Shown: positions 1 to 10,228, numbered from the stretch's first letter. The stretch is DNA of 64,000 bases from Pseudoduganella danionis (GCF_009720775.1 NZ_WNKW01000004.1:1-64000), one strand, 5' to 3'. Made by a program: numbers and translations. Notes: a model not told the origin generated them from the sequence alone.

Positions 1-802
<802 letters not shown>

Positions 803-944
803 TTTAGACTCCTAACGATTTGGTGTGATTACCTGGGCTGACGCCCGACTGTCTTGATAATACTGGGTAGTTTCTGTGACGCCAGCCTTCGGCGCCTTGG
901 CCGCTGCAAGTGCAACGACCGGACCTGCGGGATACTGCGAATTC

Positions 945-1019
<75 letters not shown>

Positions 1020-1065
1020 TTATGGGATACTGCTGCGATGCCTACGCATCAGACTGCAAACCAAC

Positions 1066-1139
1066 TGGAGCGGGTGAAGGGAATCGAACCCTCGTCGTAA
1101 GCTTGGAAGGCTTCTGCTCTACCATTGAGCTACACCCGC
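1066..1139 (-). tRNA. tRNA-Gly (anticodon TCC)
   Basis: The reverse strand gives acceptor GCGGGTG paired with CACCCGC, D-arm GCTCAATGGTAGAGC, anticodon loop CTTCCAA, T-loop GTTCGATTC and an encoded CCA end. The anticodon stem has four clean pairs, with a G-A at its outer position. Middle gene of the Tyr-Gly-Thr-tuf transcript. Confidence 0.95.
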
Positions 1140-1193
1140 GAGGATTTCAATTCAACTTCTTTTACTGCATCACTCAGTTTTTTTGCAAAAACT

Positions 1194-1277
<84 letters not shown>

Positions 1278-1291
1278 GCAATGAGCCGCAG

Positions 1292-1320
1292 AGTATGAAG
1301 CAACTACTTTGACTTGTCAA
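1292..1320 (-). promoter_or_regulatory. Strong sigma-70 promoter of the tRNA-tuf operon
   Basis: On the reverse strand a perfect -35 box TTGACA (1320-1315) is followed after exactly 17 bases by the -10 box CATACT (1297-1292). About 14 bases further the tRNA-Tyr begins. The segment after the -10 box is G+C rich (CTGCGGC), as is usual at stringently controlled stable-RNA promoters; that control is an inference. Confidence 0.8.
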
Positions 1321-1420
1321 CCCCGTTTTGCGTTCGTCTTTTTATTTACGCCGCACTGTTGTGATCAACTGTCTGCTTCGGGGCGAAATTGTAAACGACC
1401 CTTATGCAAATGTGCAAGTG

Positions 1421-1450
1421 TTGTTTTTGCGATGAACAATTTACTATACA
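1421..1450 (+). promoter_or_regulatory. Possible promoter of the GGDEF-EAL gene
   Basis: TTGTTT (1421-1426), an 18-base spacer and TATACA (1445-1450) form a plausible sigma-70 promoter. It lies upstream of the TTG at 1485 but downstream of the ATG at 1404, which argues that translation does not begin at 1404. The rest of the gap from 1321 to 1484 shows nothing else recognisable. Confidence 0.45.
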
Positions 1451-1484
1451 ATCTTTCATCTACCCGAGCCCCGGAGCCCTGCAG

Positions 1485-1593
1485 TTGAAGCCGCGACCAC
1501 GTCACTGGTACAGCACGATTTTGGCCAATCTGGTCCTGTGGACCTGTTACTTCATTGTTGGCCGGCTGGGCTTGCTACTAGCCCTGCCCCCCC
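1485..1593 (+). other. Displaced 5' end of the MASE1 domain, ending at a C7 frameshift tract
   Basis: From TTG 1485 (GGAG at 1473-1476, 8 bases away) the frame reads MKPRPRHWYSTILANLVLW and then GRLGLLLALPP, a normal MASE1 beginning with the first membrane helix. At the run of seven C (1587-1593) the frame is lost. If one C is skipped the next residues become GYAAPIFLPAGIALAAVVVGG, which continues the MASE1 pattern straight into the long frame that starts at GTG 1648. The break is therefore a one-base insertion in a homopolymer. A real mutation, a phase-variable tract, a +1 ribosomal shift on CCC-C, or a sequencing error would all fit. A repaired protein would have about 1085 residues. Confidence 0.75.
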
Positions 1594-1647
1594 GGCTATG
1601 CCGCACCGATCTTCCTGCCTGCCGGTATCGCGCTGGCCGCTGTCGTA

Positions 1648-4600
1648 GTGGGCGGCATGCGGCTACTGCCGGCCGTCTGGCTGGGCTCGCTCAGCATCAA
1701 TCTGGTTTATCCGGCCCTTGCGCCCGAAGGCATTAGCGCCAGCGCCTTGCACGGCGCCAGCGCTGCCGCACTGGGCGCCCTGCTGCAGGCCTGGGCCGGC
1801 AGCCAGCTATTCCGCCGCTACATCGATCCGGCCATCGCGTCGGGCCGCGACGTGGTGCGCTTCATTCTGCTGGCCTGCGGCATTACCCTGATCAGCAGCA
1901 CCGTATCGGTCTGGGGCAAGGCGCTGGTAGGCGTGGTCCAGCCCCAGACCGTGCTGGCCGACTGGCTGGCCTGGTGGATGGGCGACACCATCGGCATTCT
2001 GCTGGCAGCACCTCTGAGCTGGATCGTGATCGGCCGCCCGCGCGCACTGTGGTCGCGCCGGCGCCTGCTGGTGGGCCTGCCGCTGCTGCTGTCGACCGCG
2101 GCCTTCATCGCCATCTACCTGCAGGCCGACCGCTGGGAAAACATCCAGCAACTGCAAACTTTCCGCCTCAAAGCCCAGCAGACGGGCGACCTGCTGCAGG
2201 AACAGTTCAGCGAACACGAACGCTTCATCTATGCCATCGGCAAGGCGCTCAACGACCCCCAGCGCAGCCTCAACACCGAGCACTTCGCGTCACTGGCCCA
2301 TGGCTATCTGGACCAGCGCCCCGAACTGCTGTCGATGGCCTGGCTGACGCCGATCAAGGATAGCGAGCGGGCCGGTTTTGAAGCGTGGGGCAGACGCCAC
2401 ATCGCGCCGAATTTCGAAGTGCGCCAGCGTGGTGCGCAAGGCCAGCTAGTGCGCGCCGAGCGGGCCGAGCGCTATGTCGTCTCGACCTATATCGAACCGA
2501 AAGAACGGCACGTGCTGCTGGGCTACGATCTGCTCACCGAACCCTTGCGCCGCGCCGCCATGGAACGCGCGCTGGCTTCGGGCCAGCCCACTGCCACGGC
2601 GCCGTTGGCCATCATCCAGGGCAGCGCCGTGCCGGGCATGCTGCTGTTGCAGACTGTCTATCCCAACAAACAGCACAGCGAACCGGTGGGCGCACTGTTG
2701 ATCGCCATGCAGTATCAAGCCCTGCTGGAACAGACGCTCAAACGTTCCGAATTCCCCCACTTCCTGCTGCGCTTCGAAGATGGCGATGACGACGGCCCTG
2801 GCCACGTCATCCACGACACCCTGCTGCGCAGCGCCCACGAAGGCGACTTCCAGCGCCAGCTACATTTCGGCGGCCGCATCTACCAGCTCACGCTGGCGCC
2901 CACGCCGGCCTATGTGCTGCAGCAGCGCGGCTGGCAAAGCTGGACCGTGCTGACCTGCGGCCTGCTGCTCTCGGGCCTGCTGGGCACACTGATGCTGCTG
3001 ATCAGCGGCGAACGGGCCCGCATCCAGGCGCAAGTCACGGACAGCACGGCGCGCCCGCGCGAACGCGAAGCGCGCCTGCAGGCTATCCTCAACAAGGCAG
3101 CCGACGCCATCCTCACCATCGATAGCGACGGCGTGCTGATGTCGGCCAATGCGGCAGCGGGCCGGCTGTTCGGCTACAACGCCAGCCATATGACGGCGCT
3201 GCCCCTGTGCCAGCTAATCCCCATAGGCGTGGGCGAAGCGGCCGGGCTCGATGCGCCAGGCTTGCTGCGCATGATAGCCTGCGGCGTCACCCATGAATAC
3301 GAACTGACCGGCTGGCGCAGCGACGGCAGCGAATTCCCGCTGGCGATGTCGGTCAGCGAAGTGGAGCTGCCGGACGAACACCTGTTCGTCACCATCCTGC
3401 ACGATCTGACGGAACAGCAGATGGCGCAGGAGCGCATCCACCATCTGGCCCATCACGATACGCTGACGGGCCTGTCCAACCGGCTGTCGCTGAATTTGCG
3501 GCTGGACCAGTTGCTGGCGCAGACGCGCCGCAGCAACGGCCGCTGTGCGTTGCTGTTCATCGATCTGGACCACTTCAAGAAAATCAATGATACGCACGGC
3601 CATCAGGTGGGTGATCTGCTGCTGGTGGCGGTAGCCCAGCGCCTGAAAGAGCTGCTGCGCGATGTCGATACCATCGCCCGGCTGGGTGGCGACGAATTCA
3701 TCGTCGTCACAGCCGGTGATGTGACGCCGGCGGCCACCTCCAACATCGCCGTGCGCATCGTCGAAGCGCTCAACGCGCCCTATCAACTGCAGGGTGTGTC
3801 GGTACACAGCGGCGCCAGCGTGGGTGTGGCCATGTTCCCCGATGACGGTAGCGATGCCAGCACCCTGCTGCGTCATGCCGACACCGCCATGTATGCGGCC
3901 AAAGGCCGCGGACGTGGCAACTTCCAGTTCTTCTCGGCCGAGATGAACCGCGCCACACACGAACGCCTGATGCTGGAAAACCGCCTGTGGCTGGCGCTCG
4001 AGCAGAATGAATTCGAGCTGTATCTGCAGCCGCAGGTAGATCTGGCCAGCCAGCGCATCATCGGCGCCGAAGCGCTGCTACGCTGGCACCATCCGGAACT
4101 GGGGCTGGTGCGGCCCGACCGCTTCATCCCGATCGCGGAAGAATCGACGCTGATCGTCAGTCTGGGCGAATGGGTCTTGCAGCGCGCCTTTGCCATACTG
4201 GCCGGCTGGCGCGGCAGCGAACTGGCGCACTTGCGGCTGGCCGTCAACCTGTCGGCGCGCCAGTGCCACAGCCCGGCCCTGCTGCCTTATCTCGACAGCC
4301 TGCTGGCCAGCAGCGGCATCGACCCTACCCGGCTGGAACTGGAGATTACTGAATCGGCCGCCATGCAGGACCCGGAACGCAGCCGCGCCCTGCTGGTGGA
4401 ACTGCGTTCGCGCGGCATCCGCGTGGCCATCGACGATTTCGGCACCGGCTATTCTTCGCTCAGCTATCTGAAGCTGTTCGAGATCGACCGCATCAAGATC
4501 GACCGCAGCTTCGTCAAGGATATCGAGACCGATCCGGACGATGCCGTGATCGTGGCCGCGACTATCGGTCTGGCCCATGCACTGGGTCTGGCCGTGGTGG

Positions 4601-4743
4601 GCGAAGGCGTGGAAACGACAGCCCAGCGCGACTTCCTGCGCGCCAAACAGTGCGATGAAGGTCAGGGCTATCTGTGGTCGCAAGCCGTGCCGCTGGCGCA
4701 GTTCGAAACCCTGCTGCAGCACAGCTACAGCGACGCCGCCTGA
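1648..4743 (+). CDS. MASE1-CHASE-PAS-GGDEF-EAL cyclic di-GMP enzyme (5' end out of frame)
   Basis: Membrane-bound dual-domain protein of cyclic di-GMP turnover. From the GTG at 1648 (1031 aa) the order is: remainder of the MASE1 membrane sensor (about 1-150), periplasmic CHASE domain (about 165-400), a membrane helix (near 430-450), PAS (about 475-590), GGDEF (about 600-760) and EAL (about 790-1025). GGDEF is intact at 680-684, with an I-site RDVD five residues before it. EAL is intact at 808-810, and the downstream motifs ITES, DDFGTGYSSL, KIDRSFV and GEGVET are kept, so both a cyclase and a phosphodiesterase are chemically possible. As it stands the frame lacks the first MASE1 helix because of the C7 tract at 1587-1593, so 1648 is unlikely to be the native start. 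It converges on an HD-GYP gene. Confidence 0.85.
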   Translation: MGGMRLLPAVWLGSLSINLVYPALAPEGISASALHGASAAALGALLQAWAGSQLFRRYIDPAIASGRDVVRFILLACGITLISSTVSVWGKALVGVVQPQTVLADWLAWWMGDTIGILLAAPLSWIVIGRPRALWSRRRLLVGLPLLLSTAAFIAIYLQADRWENIQQLQTFRLKAQQTGDLLQEQFSEHERFIYAIGKALNDPQRSLNTEHFASLAHGYLDQRPELLSMAWLTPIKDSERAGFEAWGRRHIAPNFEVRQRGAQGQLVRAERAERYVVSTYIEPKERHVLLGYDLLTEPLRRAAMERALASGQPTATAPLAIIQGSAVPGMLLLQTVYPNKQHSEPVGALLIAMQYQALLEQTLKRSEFPHFLLRFEDGDDDGPGHVIHDTLLRSAHEGDFQRQLHFGGRIYQLTLAPTPAYVLQQRGWQSWTVLTCGLLLSGLLGTLMLLISGERARIQAQVTDSTARPREREARLQAILNKAADAILTIDSDGVLMSANAAAGRLFGYNASHMTALPLCQLIPIGVGEAAGLDAPGLLRMIACGVTHEYELTGWRSDGSEFPLAMSVSEVELPDEHLFVTILHDLTEQQMAQERIHHLAHHDTLTGLSNRLSLNLRLDQLLAQTRRSNGRCALLFIDLDHFKKINDTHGHQVGDLLLVAVAQRLKELLRDVDTIARLGGDEFIVVTAGDVTPAATSNIAVRIVEALNAPYQLQGVSVHSGASVGVAMFPDDGSDASTLLRHADTAMYAAKGRGRGNFQFFSAEMNRATHERLMLENRLWLALEQNEFELYLQPQVDLASQRIIGAEALLRWHHPELGLVRPDRFIPIAEESTLIVSLGEWVLQRAFAILAGWRGSELAHLRLAVNLSARQCHSPALLPYLDSLLASSGIDPTRLELEITESAAMQDPERSRALLVELRSRGIRVAIDDFGTGYSSLSYLKLFEIDRIKIDRSFVKDIETDPDDAVIVAATIGLAHALGLAVVGEGVETTAQRDFLRAKQCDEGQGYLWSQAVPLAQFETLLQHSYSDAA

Positions 4744-4763
4744 GCGGCATCAGCCCGATAAAA

Positions 4764-4787
4764 AAGCCGCTGCACGGGCAGCGGCTT
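4764..4787. terminator. Bidirectional intrinsic terminator between convergent genes
   Basis: A perfect 10-bp stem (AAGCCGCTGC with GCAGCGGCTT) encloses the loop ACGG. Six A precede it at 4760-4765, which give a U-run on the minus strand, so it best serves the HD-GYP gene. The plus-strand tail (TTGTTGATG) is weaker. Confidence 0.8.
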
Positions 4788-4806
4788 GTTGATGATACGA
4801 CCCGGC

Positions 4807-6387
4807 TTAATCGGGCGTATGGCCGATTTGCGGATCGCGCTCGATCAGGTCGAGCAGCGCGGCCACCACTTCCGGATCGAACTGCTTGCCGGCACGCTCG
4901 GTGATGTAGCTCATCACCTGGGTATGCGGCCACGGCTCCTTGTACGGACGCTCGTGCAGCAGCGAATCGAACACATCGACCACGGCCACGATACGGGCCG
5001 ATATCGGTATCTCCTGCCCCTTGAGCTGATTCGGATAGCCATTGCCATCGAAGTGCTCGTGGTGGCCGCCTGCAATCTCGGCACCATAGGTCAGATAGCT
5101 GACGCCATCGACCATATTTGCTGCGCGCTCCAGTATCGACTTGCCGACAGCCGCATGGGTCTGCATCTGGCTGCGTTCGTCCGGCGTATGCTGGCCCGGC
5201 TTGAGCAGGATGTGATCGGGCGTGGCCACCTTGCCCACATCGTGCAAGATGCTGGCCAGACCTATCATGTCCAGTAGCTGCGGGGTCAACTGCTCAGGAT
5301 AGACGCCGCGTTCGGCCATGCGCTGCGCCAGCGCGGACGACAGATTCTGCACGCGCCGCACATGGCCACCCGTGCCGCTATCGCGGAATTCGGCCAGATC
5401 GGCCAGCGCCACCACGGTCGCTTCCTGTGCCTTGCGCAGTTGACCGAACATGTAGAGATTGTCGAAGGCTGCAGCGATACGCTGGCAGAACACTTCCAGC
5501 AGATCGCGCTGGATCTGCGCCAGCGGCCATGGCGGCGTGACGGAGATCGCCACTTCGCGGTTTTCCTGGGTGTGGATGAACAGCACATTGGCCGGATGAT
5601 CGAACTGGCTTTTCTTTTCCGCGAAGGCCTTGGCTATCGTAGGCCACAGCGGGTGCTCGTGCGGCATCAGTTCGTGCTCGCTGAGCGGAGTGTAGTTGCC
5701 GGTGGCAGCCACCACGGTGGTCATGCCGGTATCGCCCTGCATCAGGCACAGCACACCATCCGCACCCACATCAAGAATCGCGCTGACCTGATTCAGCACG
5801 CCCGACGCAAATTCGCGCAGCGAATGGATCTGGTACAGATTGGTCGCGCCAGCCAGTATCTTGCCCAGCCCGATGCGGCTGCGCTCGAGCATGTTCAGGC
5901 TTTCATAGGCCCGCAAGGCCGAGATCACGGTGGTAAACAGCTTCTGCGTGGTCAGCTCGGTCTTGGCCTTGTAGTCGTTGATATCGTATTCGATGATCAC
6001 ACGCTGCTCGGGCGCCTGGCCGGGCTGGCCCGTGCGCAGCACCACCCGCACGATGCCGTTATGCAGCTCTTCGCGGATGCGGCGCGCCAGCAGCAGGCCG
6101 GCGTCATCGGTTTCCATCACCACGTCCAGCAGCACCAGCGCGATATCGGGCGTGGTGCGCAGGAATTCGTAGGCTTCCTTGCCGCTATAGGCCGAGTACA
6201 GCTCCAGCTCGCGCCCTTTGAAAGAGACATTGCGTAGCGCCAGCCGGGTTACGGCATGGACATCGACATCGTCGTCGACGATCAGCACACGCCACAGCCG
6301 CTGTTCTGGCGATTCCTGTCCGGCGGCGGGCGCTTCGTCCTCATCCTCCTGAATCAGCCAGTTGTCGTCTGCGTTGGAATCGGTCAT
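4807..6387 (-). CDS. Response regulator with REC, DUF3369 and HD-GYP phosphodiesterase domains
   Basis: Probable phosphorylation-controlled cyclic di-GMP phosphodiesterase of 526 aa. An N-terminal receiver (about 30-155) has the acidic pocket IVDDD and the phospho-acceptor in VLLDVVM. The middle is a DUF3369/GAF-like sensor (about 170-330). The HD-GYP domain (about 340-520) shows [16 protein letters not shown] and the metal-site histidines, so it looks catalytically complete. The start chosen is the ATG at 6387, because GGAG lies 6 bases before it; a GTG/ATG two codons upstream would touch the ribosome site. No histidine kinase is adjacent. It converges with the GGDEF-EAL gene and is divergent from cheW, making this a small signalling block. 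Confidence 0.92.
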   Translation of the reverse strand: MTDSNADDNWLIQEDEDEAPAAGQESPEQRLWRVLIVDDDVDVHAVTRLALRNVSFKGRELELYSAYSGKEAYEFLRTTPDIALVLLDVVMETDDAGLLLARRIREELHNGIVRVVLRTGQPGQAPEQRVIIEYDINDYKAKTELTTQKLFTTVISALRAYESLNMLERSRIGLGKILAGATNLYQIHSLREFASGVLNQVSAILDVGADGVLCLMQGDTGMTTVVAATGNYTPLSEHELMPHEHPLWPTIAKAFAEKKSQFDHPANVLFIHTQENREVAISVTPPWPLAQIQRDLLEVFCQRIAAAFDNLYMFGQLRKAQEATVVALADLAEFRDSGTGGHVRRVQNLSSALAQRMAERGVYPEQLTPQLLDMIGLASILHDVGKVATPDHILLKPGQHTPDERSQMQTHAAVGKSILERAANMVDGVSYLTYGAEIAGGHHEHFDGNGYPNQLKGQEIPISARIVAVVDVFDSLLHERPYKEPWPHTQVMSYITERAGKQFDPEVVAALLDLIERDPQIGHTPD

Positions 6388-6551
6388 ACACATCTCCAGA
6401 GGTGCGTTGTCGTTCTAGCATAAACAGATTCCCCCCCTATGACAACCTTTTTGCAAGGGCGGGCCGACTCTGTTACGCTGCCGTTATGGACAGCCGTGAC
6501 AGCAGCGTGCGCGCATTGCCGCCGGCCCACAACCATTCAAGGAACCCCATC

Positions 6552-7025
6552 ATGCAAGAGACAGCAAGCGATATCACGGGCCGCGAATTCCTCGCCTTCA
6601 CGCTGGGCGCAGAGGAATATGGCATCGATATCCTCAAAGTGCAGGAAATCCGTGGCTATGAAACAGTGACGCGTATTGCCAACGCACCAGCCTTCATCAA
6701 GGGCGTGATCAATCTGCGCGGCATCATCATCCCGGTGGTGGACATGCGCATCAAGTTCAATCTCGGTGAGCCCGTGTATGACCAGTTCACTGTGGTCATC
6801 ATTCTCAACATCGGTGGACGCGTGGTCGGCATGGTGGTCGACTCCGTATCGGACGTGACCACGCTGATGCCGGAACAACTGAAACCGGCGCCCGATATGG
6901 GCAATGCCTTCAGCCATGAGTACATGATAGGCCTGGGCACCATCGACGAGCGCATGCTGATACTGGTCGATATCGACCGTCTGATGGCGAGCGAGGAAAT
7001 GGGCTTGTCCGACGTCGAAGCGTAA
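6552..7025 (+). CDS. cheW: Chemotaxis coupling protein CheW
   Basis: Cytoplasmic adaptor that links methyl-accepting chemoreceptors to the CheA kinase. The 157-aa product is a single CheW domain with the usual blocks: [20 protein letters not shown], the conserved segment [15 protein letters not shown], and VVDSVSDV near the second half. The ATG at 6552 is preferred, with AAGGA 8 bases upstream; longer in-frame starts at 6402 would add a low-quality leader that does not look like CheW. It stands alone, without cheA or receptor genes, beside the HD-GYP regulator. Such orphan CheW proteins may serve a distant chemosensory cluster. Confidence 0.95.
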   Translation: MQETASDITGREFLAFTLGAEEYGIDILKVQEIRGYETVTRIANAPAFIKGVINLRGIIIPVVDMRIKFNLGEPVYDQFTVVIILNIGGRVVGMVVDSVSDVTTLMPEQLKPAPDMGNAFSHEYMIGLGTIDERMLILVDIDRLMASEEMGLSDVEA

Positions 7026-7034
7026 AGCCCCAAC

Positions 7035-7073
7035 AGTCCGGCGCCAGTGCGCCCTGCCTGCGGCAGCCGGACT
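7035..7073. terminator. Weak hairpin between cheW and the J-domain gene
   Basis: AGTCCGG (7035-7041) pairs with CCGGACT (7067-7073) around a G+C-rich 25-base loop, between two convergent genes; its last bases overlap the minus-strand stop codon. There is no U-run, so termination is only a possibility. Confidence 0.3.
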
Positions 7074-8088
7074 AGTTGCTGACCGGTGGCGTCAGTGCCG
7101 CGGGTGTGGCCGCCGCCGTGCGGCTATTCGCGGCACAGCCGCTGCGGTTGGCGCCCTGATCGAGATTCTGGTAGCGCACTTCGTATTTGCCGTTGGCCAG
7201 CTTATCCACCACCAGCTTGTCATGCGCCTGCACATAGGCGTAGCGCACATTCGAGTGCCGCTCGGTATCGTAAATCTTGATGAACACGGCCGAGGCATTG
7301 GCGCCGTTATCGAGCAGTAGCTGCATATCGTCGCCCTTGTTGGCGACCGGGAAGCCCGTCATATAGCCCGACTGTTCCGGCCACGGTTCGCCATTCGGCG
7401 CCACCAGTGACTGCGGCTCGACTTCGCATTCGGGTGCGGCATTTGGCAACTGCACCTGCGACAACGCCTGCACCTTGATGGGCGCCGCCTTGCTGCTATT
7501 CGCTTCCGGATAATACGGCTGGGCTGCAGCCCAGGCTTCGCGCATTTCCGCCTTGGGATCGCGCGGTGCAGCACGGGCTGCCGCGCGCGCTGCCCGTTCC
7601 GGATTTTCGGCCTTGTTGCCCCAGGCCGCAGCCAGTGCGCTCGACAGCAGATGCGGCTCGTTGACCATGGTCACACCGGCTACCCAGCCCAGCACCAGAC
7701 AGGCGGCCATGCCACCCCACCAGCGCCACGCACTGCGACGGAACGGCCGCGGCGAGTCATCCACCGGCTCCGGACTCCAGGCCCGCTCGGGCGCATCGTG
7801 ACGCGGCTTGTCGCCGCTACGCTGGTCTTCGTTACGGGTACTTTCCAGCCATTCGATTTCCCACTCTTCGGCCGCAATCCACTCGTCATGCTCTTTGCGC
7901 CGCTGCGGATCGGACAGGGTGTTATACGCCCCGTTCAATATGGCCATGATGCGCGCAGCCTTCTCATCACCCGGATTCTTATCAGGGTGGTATTTTTGAC
8001 TGAGTGCCTTGTAGGCAGCACGTATGACCTCCTGCGGTGCCATACGGGACACCTTCAGATTGTCATAGTGAGTGTGTATCTTTGCCAT
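7072..8088 (-). CDS. Membrane-anchored J-domain (DnaJ-like) protein
   Basis: A 338-aa co-chaperone-like protein. Residues about 5-70 form a J domain with the HPD tripeptide (YHPDKNPGD), needed to stimulate an Hsp70 ATPase. After a charged linker, one hydrophobic helix (about 122-145, GGMAACLVLGWVAGVTMV) suggests a single membrane anchor with the J domain in the cytoplasm. A C-terminal domain (about 230-320) then follows and ends in YAYVQAHDKLVVDKLANGKY. The zinc-finger and substrate domains of true DnaJ are absent, so it is not dnaJ itself. The C-terminal domain is not one I recognise. Start ATG 8088; the neighbours give no functional clue. Confidence 0.85.
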   Translation of the reverse strand: MAKIHTHYDNLKVSRMAPQEVIRAAYKALSQKYHPDKNPGDEKAARIMAILNGAYNTLSDPQRRKEHDEWIAAEEWEIEWLESTRNEDQRSGDKPRHDAPERAWSPEPVDDSPRPFRRSAWRWWGGMAACLVLGWVAGVTMVNEPHLLSSALAAAWGNKAENPERAARAAARAAPRDPKAEMREAWAAAQPYYPEANSSKAAPIKVQALSQVQLPNAAPECEVEPQSLVAPNGEPWPEQSGYMTGFPVANKGDDMQLLLDNGANASAVFIKIYDTERHSNVRYAYVQAHDKLVVDKLANGKYEVRYQNLDQGANRSGCAANSRTAAATPAALTPPVSN

Positions 8089-8203
8089 CGTTCCAATTAT
8101 TGTCCGGCTAGCGCGCGTCCTTCATGATAGCCGATCTGGCGTGGTGCAACGCAATGATCTGGCATGGAAAGGCCTTGCTATTCTAACCACTGTGCTTTTC
8201 TGT

Positions 8204-9364
8204 CTACAGGCGGTGGCTACGGTCCTGCGCCAGCAGCGTTTCCGGCAGGCTCACGGCATGACCAATCAGCAGTACTTTGAACAATTCTCCCATTTCGGCC
8301 GGCGACAGCAGCTTCTGCAACGCCCTAGCCTGCGGCAGATAGCGCAGGCTATCGGCCGGGTCTGTACGCAACAGCAATTCGCTGGCACCCGCCGCAAGCA
8401 GGAAGCCCGCTTGATTCAGATAGCCTAGTACTTCTGCGCCGGCATCCTGCGCGGCCAGGGCCATCGCCGTGAAATCCACGTGGGCCGTAATATCCTGCAA
8501 GCCCGGATAATAGAACGGGTCCGGATGGGCATGGTGGCGGTAGTGGCACATCAGCGTGCCCGTGGCGCGCTGGAAGAAATAGTATTCGTGGCCGGGGAAG
8601 CCGTAATCGAACAGCAGGGCCGCGCCGCCGCGCCCGCGCGTCAGCATCTGGCTCAGCGTGGTCATGAAGGCGCAGGCCACGCTGTGCACTTCCGTCACAT
8701 AGCCCACGGGCAGGCTGTCGTGCTCGGGGATCTGGCGCGCGATCTGGGCCAGCACGGCCGCGCTGGCCGGCACTGGCAGATAGTCGAAGCGGCCATCCTT
8801 GATGGTGACCTTGAGCTCCTGCCAGCCTTCCGGATGGCGGATCACCAGCTCCACCGGCATGGCATCGAGTACTTCATTGCCCAGCACCACCCCTTCGAAC
8901 GATGCCGGCAGCGCATCGAGCCACTCCACCTGCGGGAAGTCCCGCAGCTTGTCCTGCTGGCGGCCACGCAGCTCGCCCGACAGTTCGACGATCACATAGC
9001 GTTCGATGGCAATGCCCAGCACAGCCATCTCGCTCAGCACATCGAACGCCAGTTGCCCCGTGCCGGCGCCGAATTCGAGGATCTGCGGCGCAGTTTGGGC
9101 GATAATAGCGGCTGCCGCATGGGCTAGCGCCGCACCGAACAAGGGTGTGAGCTCGGGCGCAGTTGTAAAATCGCCATCTTTTCCCAGCTTGGCCGAGCCG
9201 CCGCTGTAATACCCCAGACCGGGGGCGTACAGCGCCAGTTCCATATAGCGGGCAAAGGAAATAGCACCATCGTGGGCCGCAATCTCGGCGGCGATCTGCT
9301 GCTGCAGGGCGTGGGACGCGGCCAGCGCGTCACTGGTAGGGACAGGTAAGGACATAGGCGGCAT
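8204..9364 (-). CDS. SAM-dependent methyltransferase of the MidA/NDUFAF7 family (COG1565)
   Basis: A 386-aa class I methyltransferase. The SAM-binding loop reads ILEFGAGTGQLAFDVL (about residues 95-110), preceded by the family signature GYYSGGSAKLGKDGDFTTAPELTPLFG. Later blocks VVLGNEVLDAMPVE and ALLFDYGFPGHEYY are also typical of MidA. The mitochondrial relative methylates an arginine in a complex I subunit; the bacterial substrate is not established. ATG codons at 9364 and 9355 are both possible and neither has a clear ribosome site. It is divergent from the SDR gene at 9413, and in many Burkholderiales it sits beside the folate genes as here. Confidence 0.88.
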   Translation of the reverse strand: MPPMSLPVPTSDALAASHALQQQIAAEIAAHDGAISFARYMELALYAPGLGYYSGGSAKLGKDGDFTTAPELTPLFGAALAHAAAAIIAQTAPQILEFGAGTGQLAFDVLSEMAVLGIAIERYVIVELSGELRGRQQDKLRDFPQVEWLDALPASFEGVVLGNEVLDAMPVELVIRHPEGWQELKVTIKDGRFDYLPVPASAAVLAQIARQIPEHDSLPVGYVTEVHSVACAFMTTLSQMLTRGRGGAALLFDYGFPGHEYYFFQRATGTLMCHYRHHAHPDPFYYPGLQDITAHVDFTAMALAAQDAGAEVLGYLNQAGFLLAAGASELLLRTDPADSLRYLPQARALQKLLSPAEMGELFKVLLIGHAVSLPETLLAQDRSHRL

Positions 9365-9412
9365 TGTAACGAATCGGCAGGCCGCGCCGCCATTTTAAGC
9401 ATCACAACAGCT

Positions 9413-10228
9413 ATGAATCATCCACAACACAGCGCGCCAGCGGCTTCGGCCGGCACATCGGGCGTACCAGCGTCAGCACCGGTGGCATTAGTCACTGGCG
9501 CGGGCCGCCGCATCGGCCGCGTAATCGCTCTGGCGCTAGCGCGCGCCGGCTGGGATATTGCCGTGCACTACCGCAGTTCGGCCGGCGAAGCGCAGCAACT
9601 GGTGGAGGAAATCACCGCGCTGGGCCGCCGCGCCGTGGCGCTGCAGGCCGATCTGGCCGACGAAGCAGCCGTGCGCACGCTGGTACCGGCCTGCGTGGCC
9701 GCGCTGGGCAGCCTGCGCTGCGTGGTCAACAACGCTTCGCTATTCGAATATGACAGCGCGGCTGATTTCTCGATCCGCATGCTGGACGCCCATATGCACG
9801 CCAATCTGGCCGCCCCGATACTGCTGGCGCAGGCCCTGCACGGTGTCACGGACGCCGGCCAGCAGGCCGTGGTGATCAACCTGCTGGACCAGAAACTGTA
9901 CAATCTCAATCCGGATTTCCTGTCCTACACCCTGTCCAAGGCAGCGCTGCACACGGCCACCACCATGCTGGCCCAGCAACTGGCGCCCAAAGTACGGGTG
10001 GTGGGCGTGGCGCCCGGCATCACCATGGTATCGGGCGATCAGACCGAAGCCGGTTTTGCCAGCGCCCACCAGCAAACCCCGCTGGGCCGTTCCAGCACCC
10101 CGGAAGATATCGCCGACAGCGTGGTCTACGCTGCTTCGGCCCGTGCCCTCACCGGCACGACCCTGCTGGTCGACGGTGGCCAGCACCTGATGCCACTGCC
10201 GCGCGATGTGATGTTTATGGCGCAGTAA
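9413..10228 (+). CDS. SDR-family pteridine reductase-like oxidoreductase (FolM-like)
   Basis: NAD(P)H-dependent short-chain dehydrogenase of 271 aa. The cofactor loop TGAGRRIG (about residues 27-34) has the double-arginine form seen in pteridine and dihydromonapterin reductases. It is followed by NNAS and a catalytic Tyr-X3-Lys in SYTLSKAALH. The C-terminus ends PEDIADSVVYAASARALTGTTLLVDGGQH, as in this subfamily. It lies directly before folB, which supports a role in reduced pterin or folate metabolism, but the exact substrate is inferred. The first 24 residues are Ala/Ser/Pro rich and may be a linker; start ATG 9413. Confidence 0.85.
   Translation: MNHPQHSAPAASAGTSGVPASAPVALVTGAGRRIGRVIALALARAGWDIAVHYRSSAGEAQQLVEEITALGRRAVALQADLADEAAVRTLVPACVAALGSLRCVVNNASLFEYDSAADFSIRMLDAHMHANLAAPILLAQALHGVTDAGQQAVVINLLDQKLYNLNPDFLSYTLSKAALHTATTMLAQQLAPKVRVVGVAPGITMVSGDQTEAGFASAHQQTPLGRSSTPEDIADSVVYAASARALTGTTLLVDGGQHLMPLPRDVMFMAQ

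Noticed and set aside
1404..1484. ATG at 1404 as start of the MASE1 protein
   Set aside because: It is upstream of the best promoter (1421-1450), has no ribosome site, and its first residues (MQMCKCCFCDEQ) are not MASE1-like; TTG 1485 fits better.
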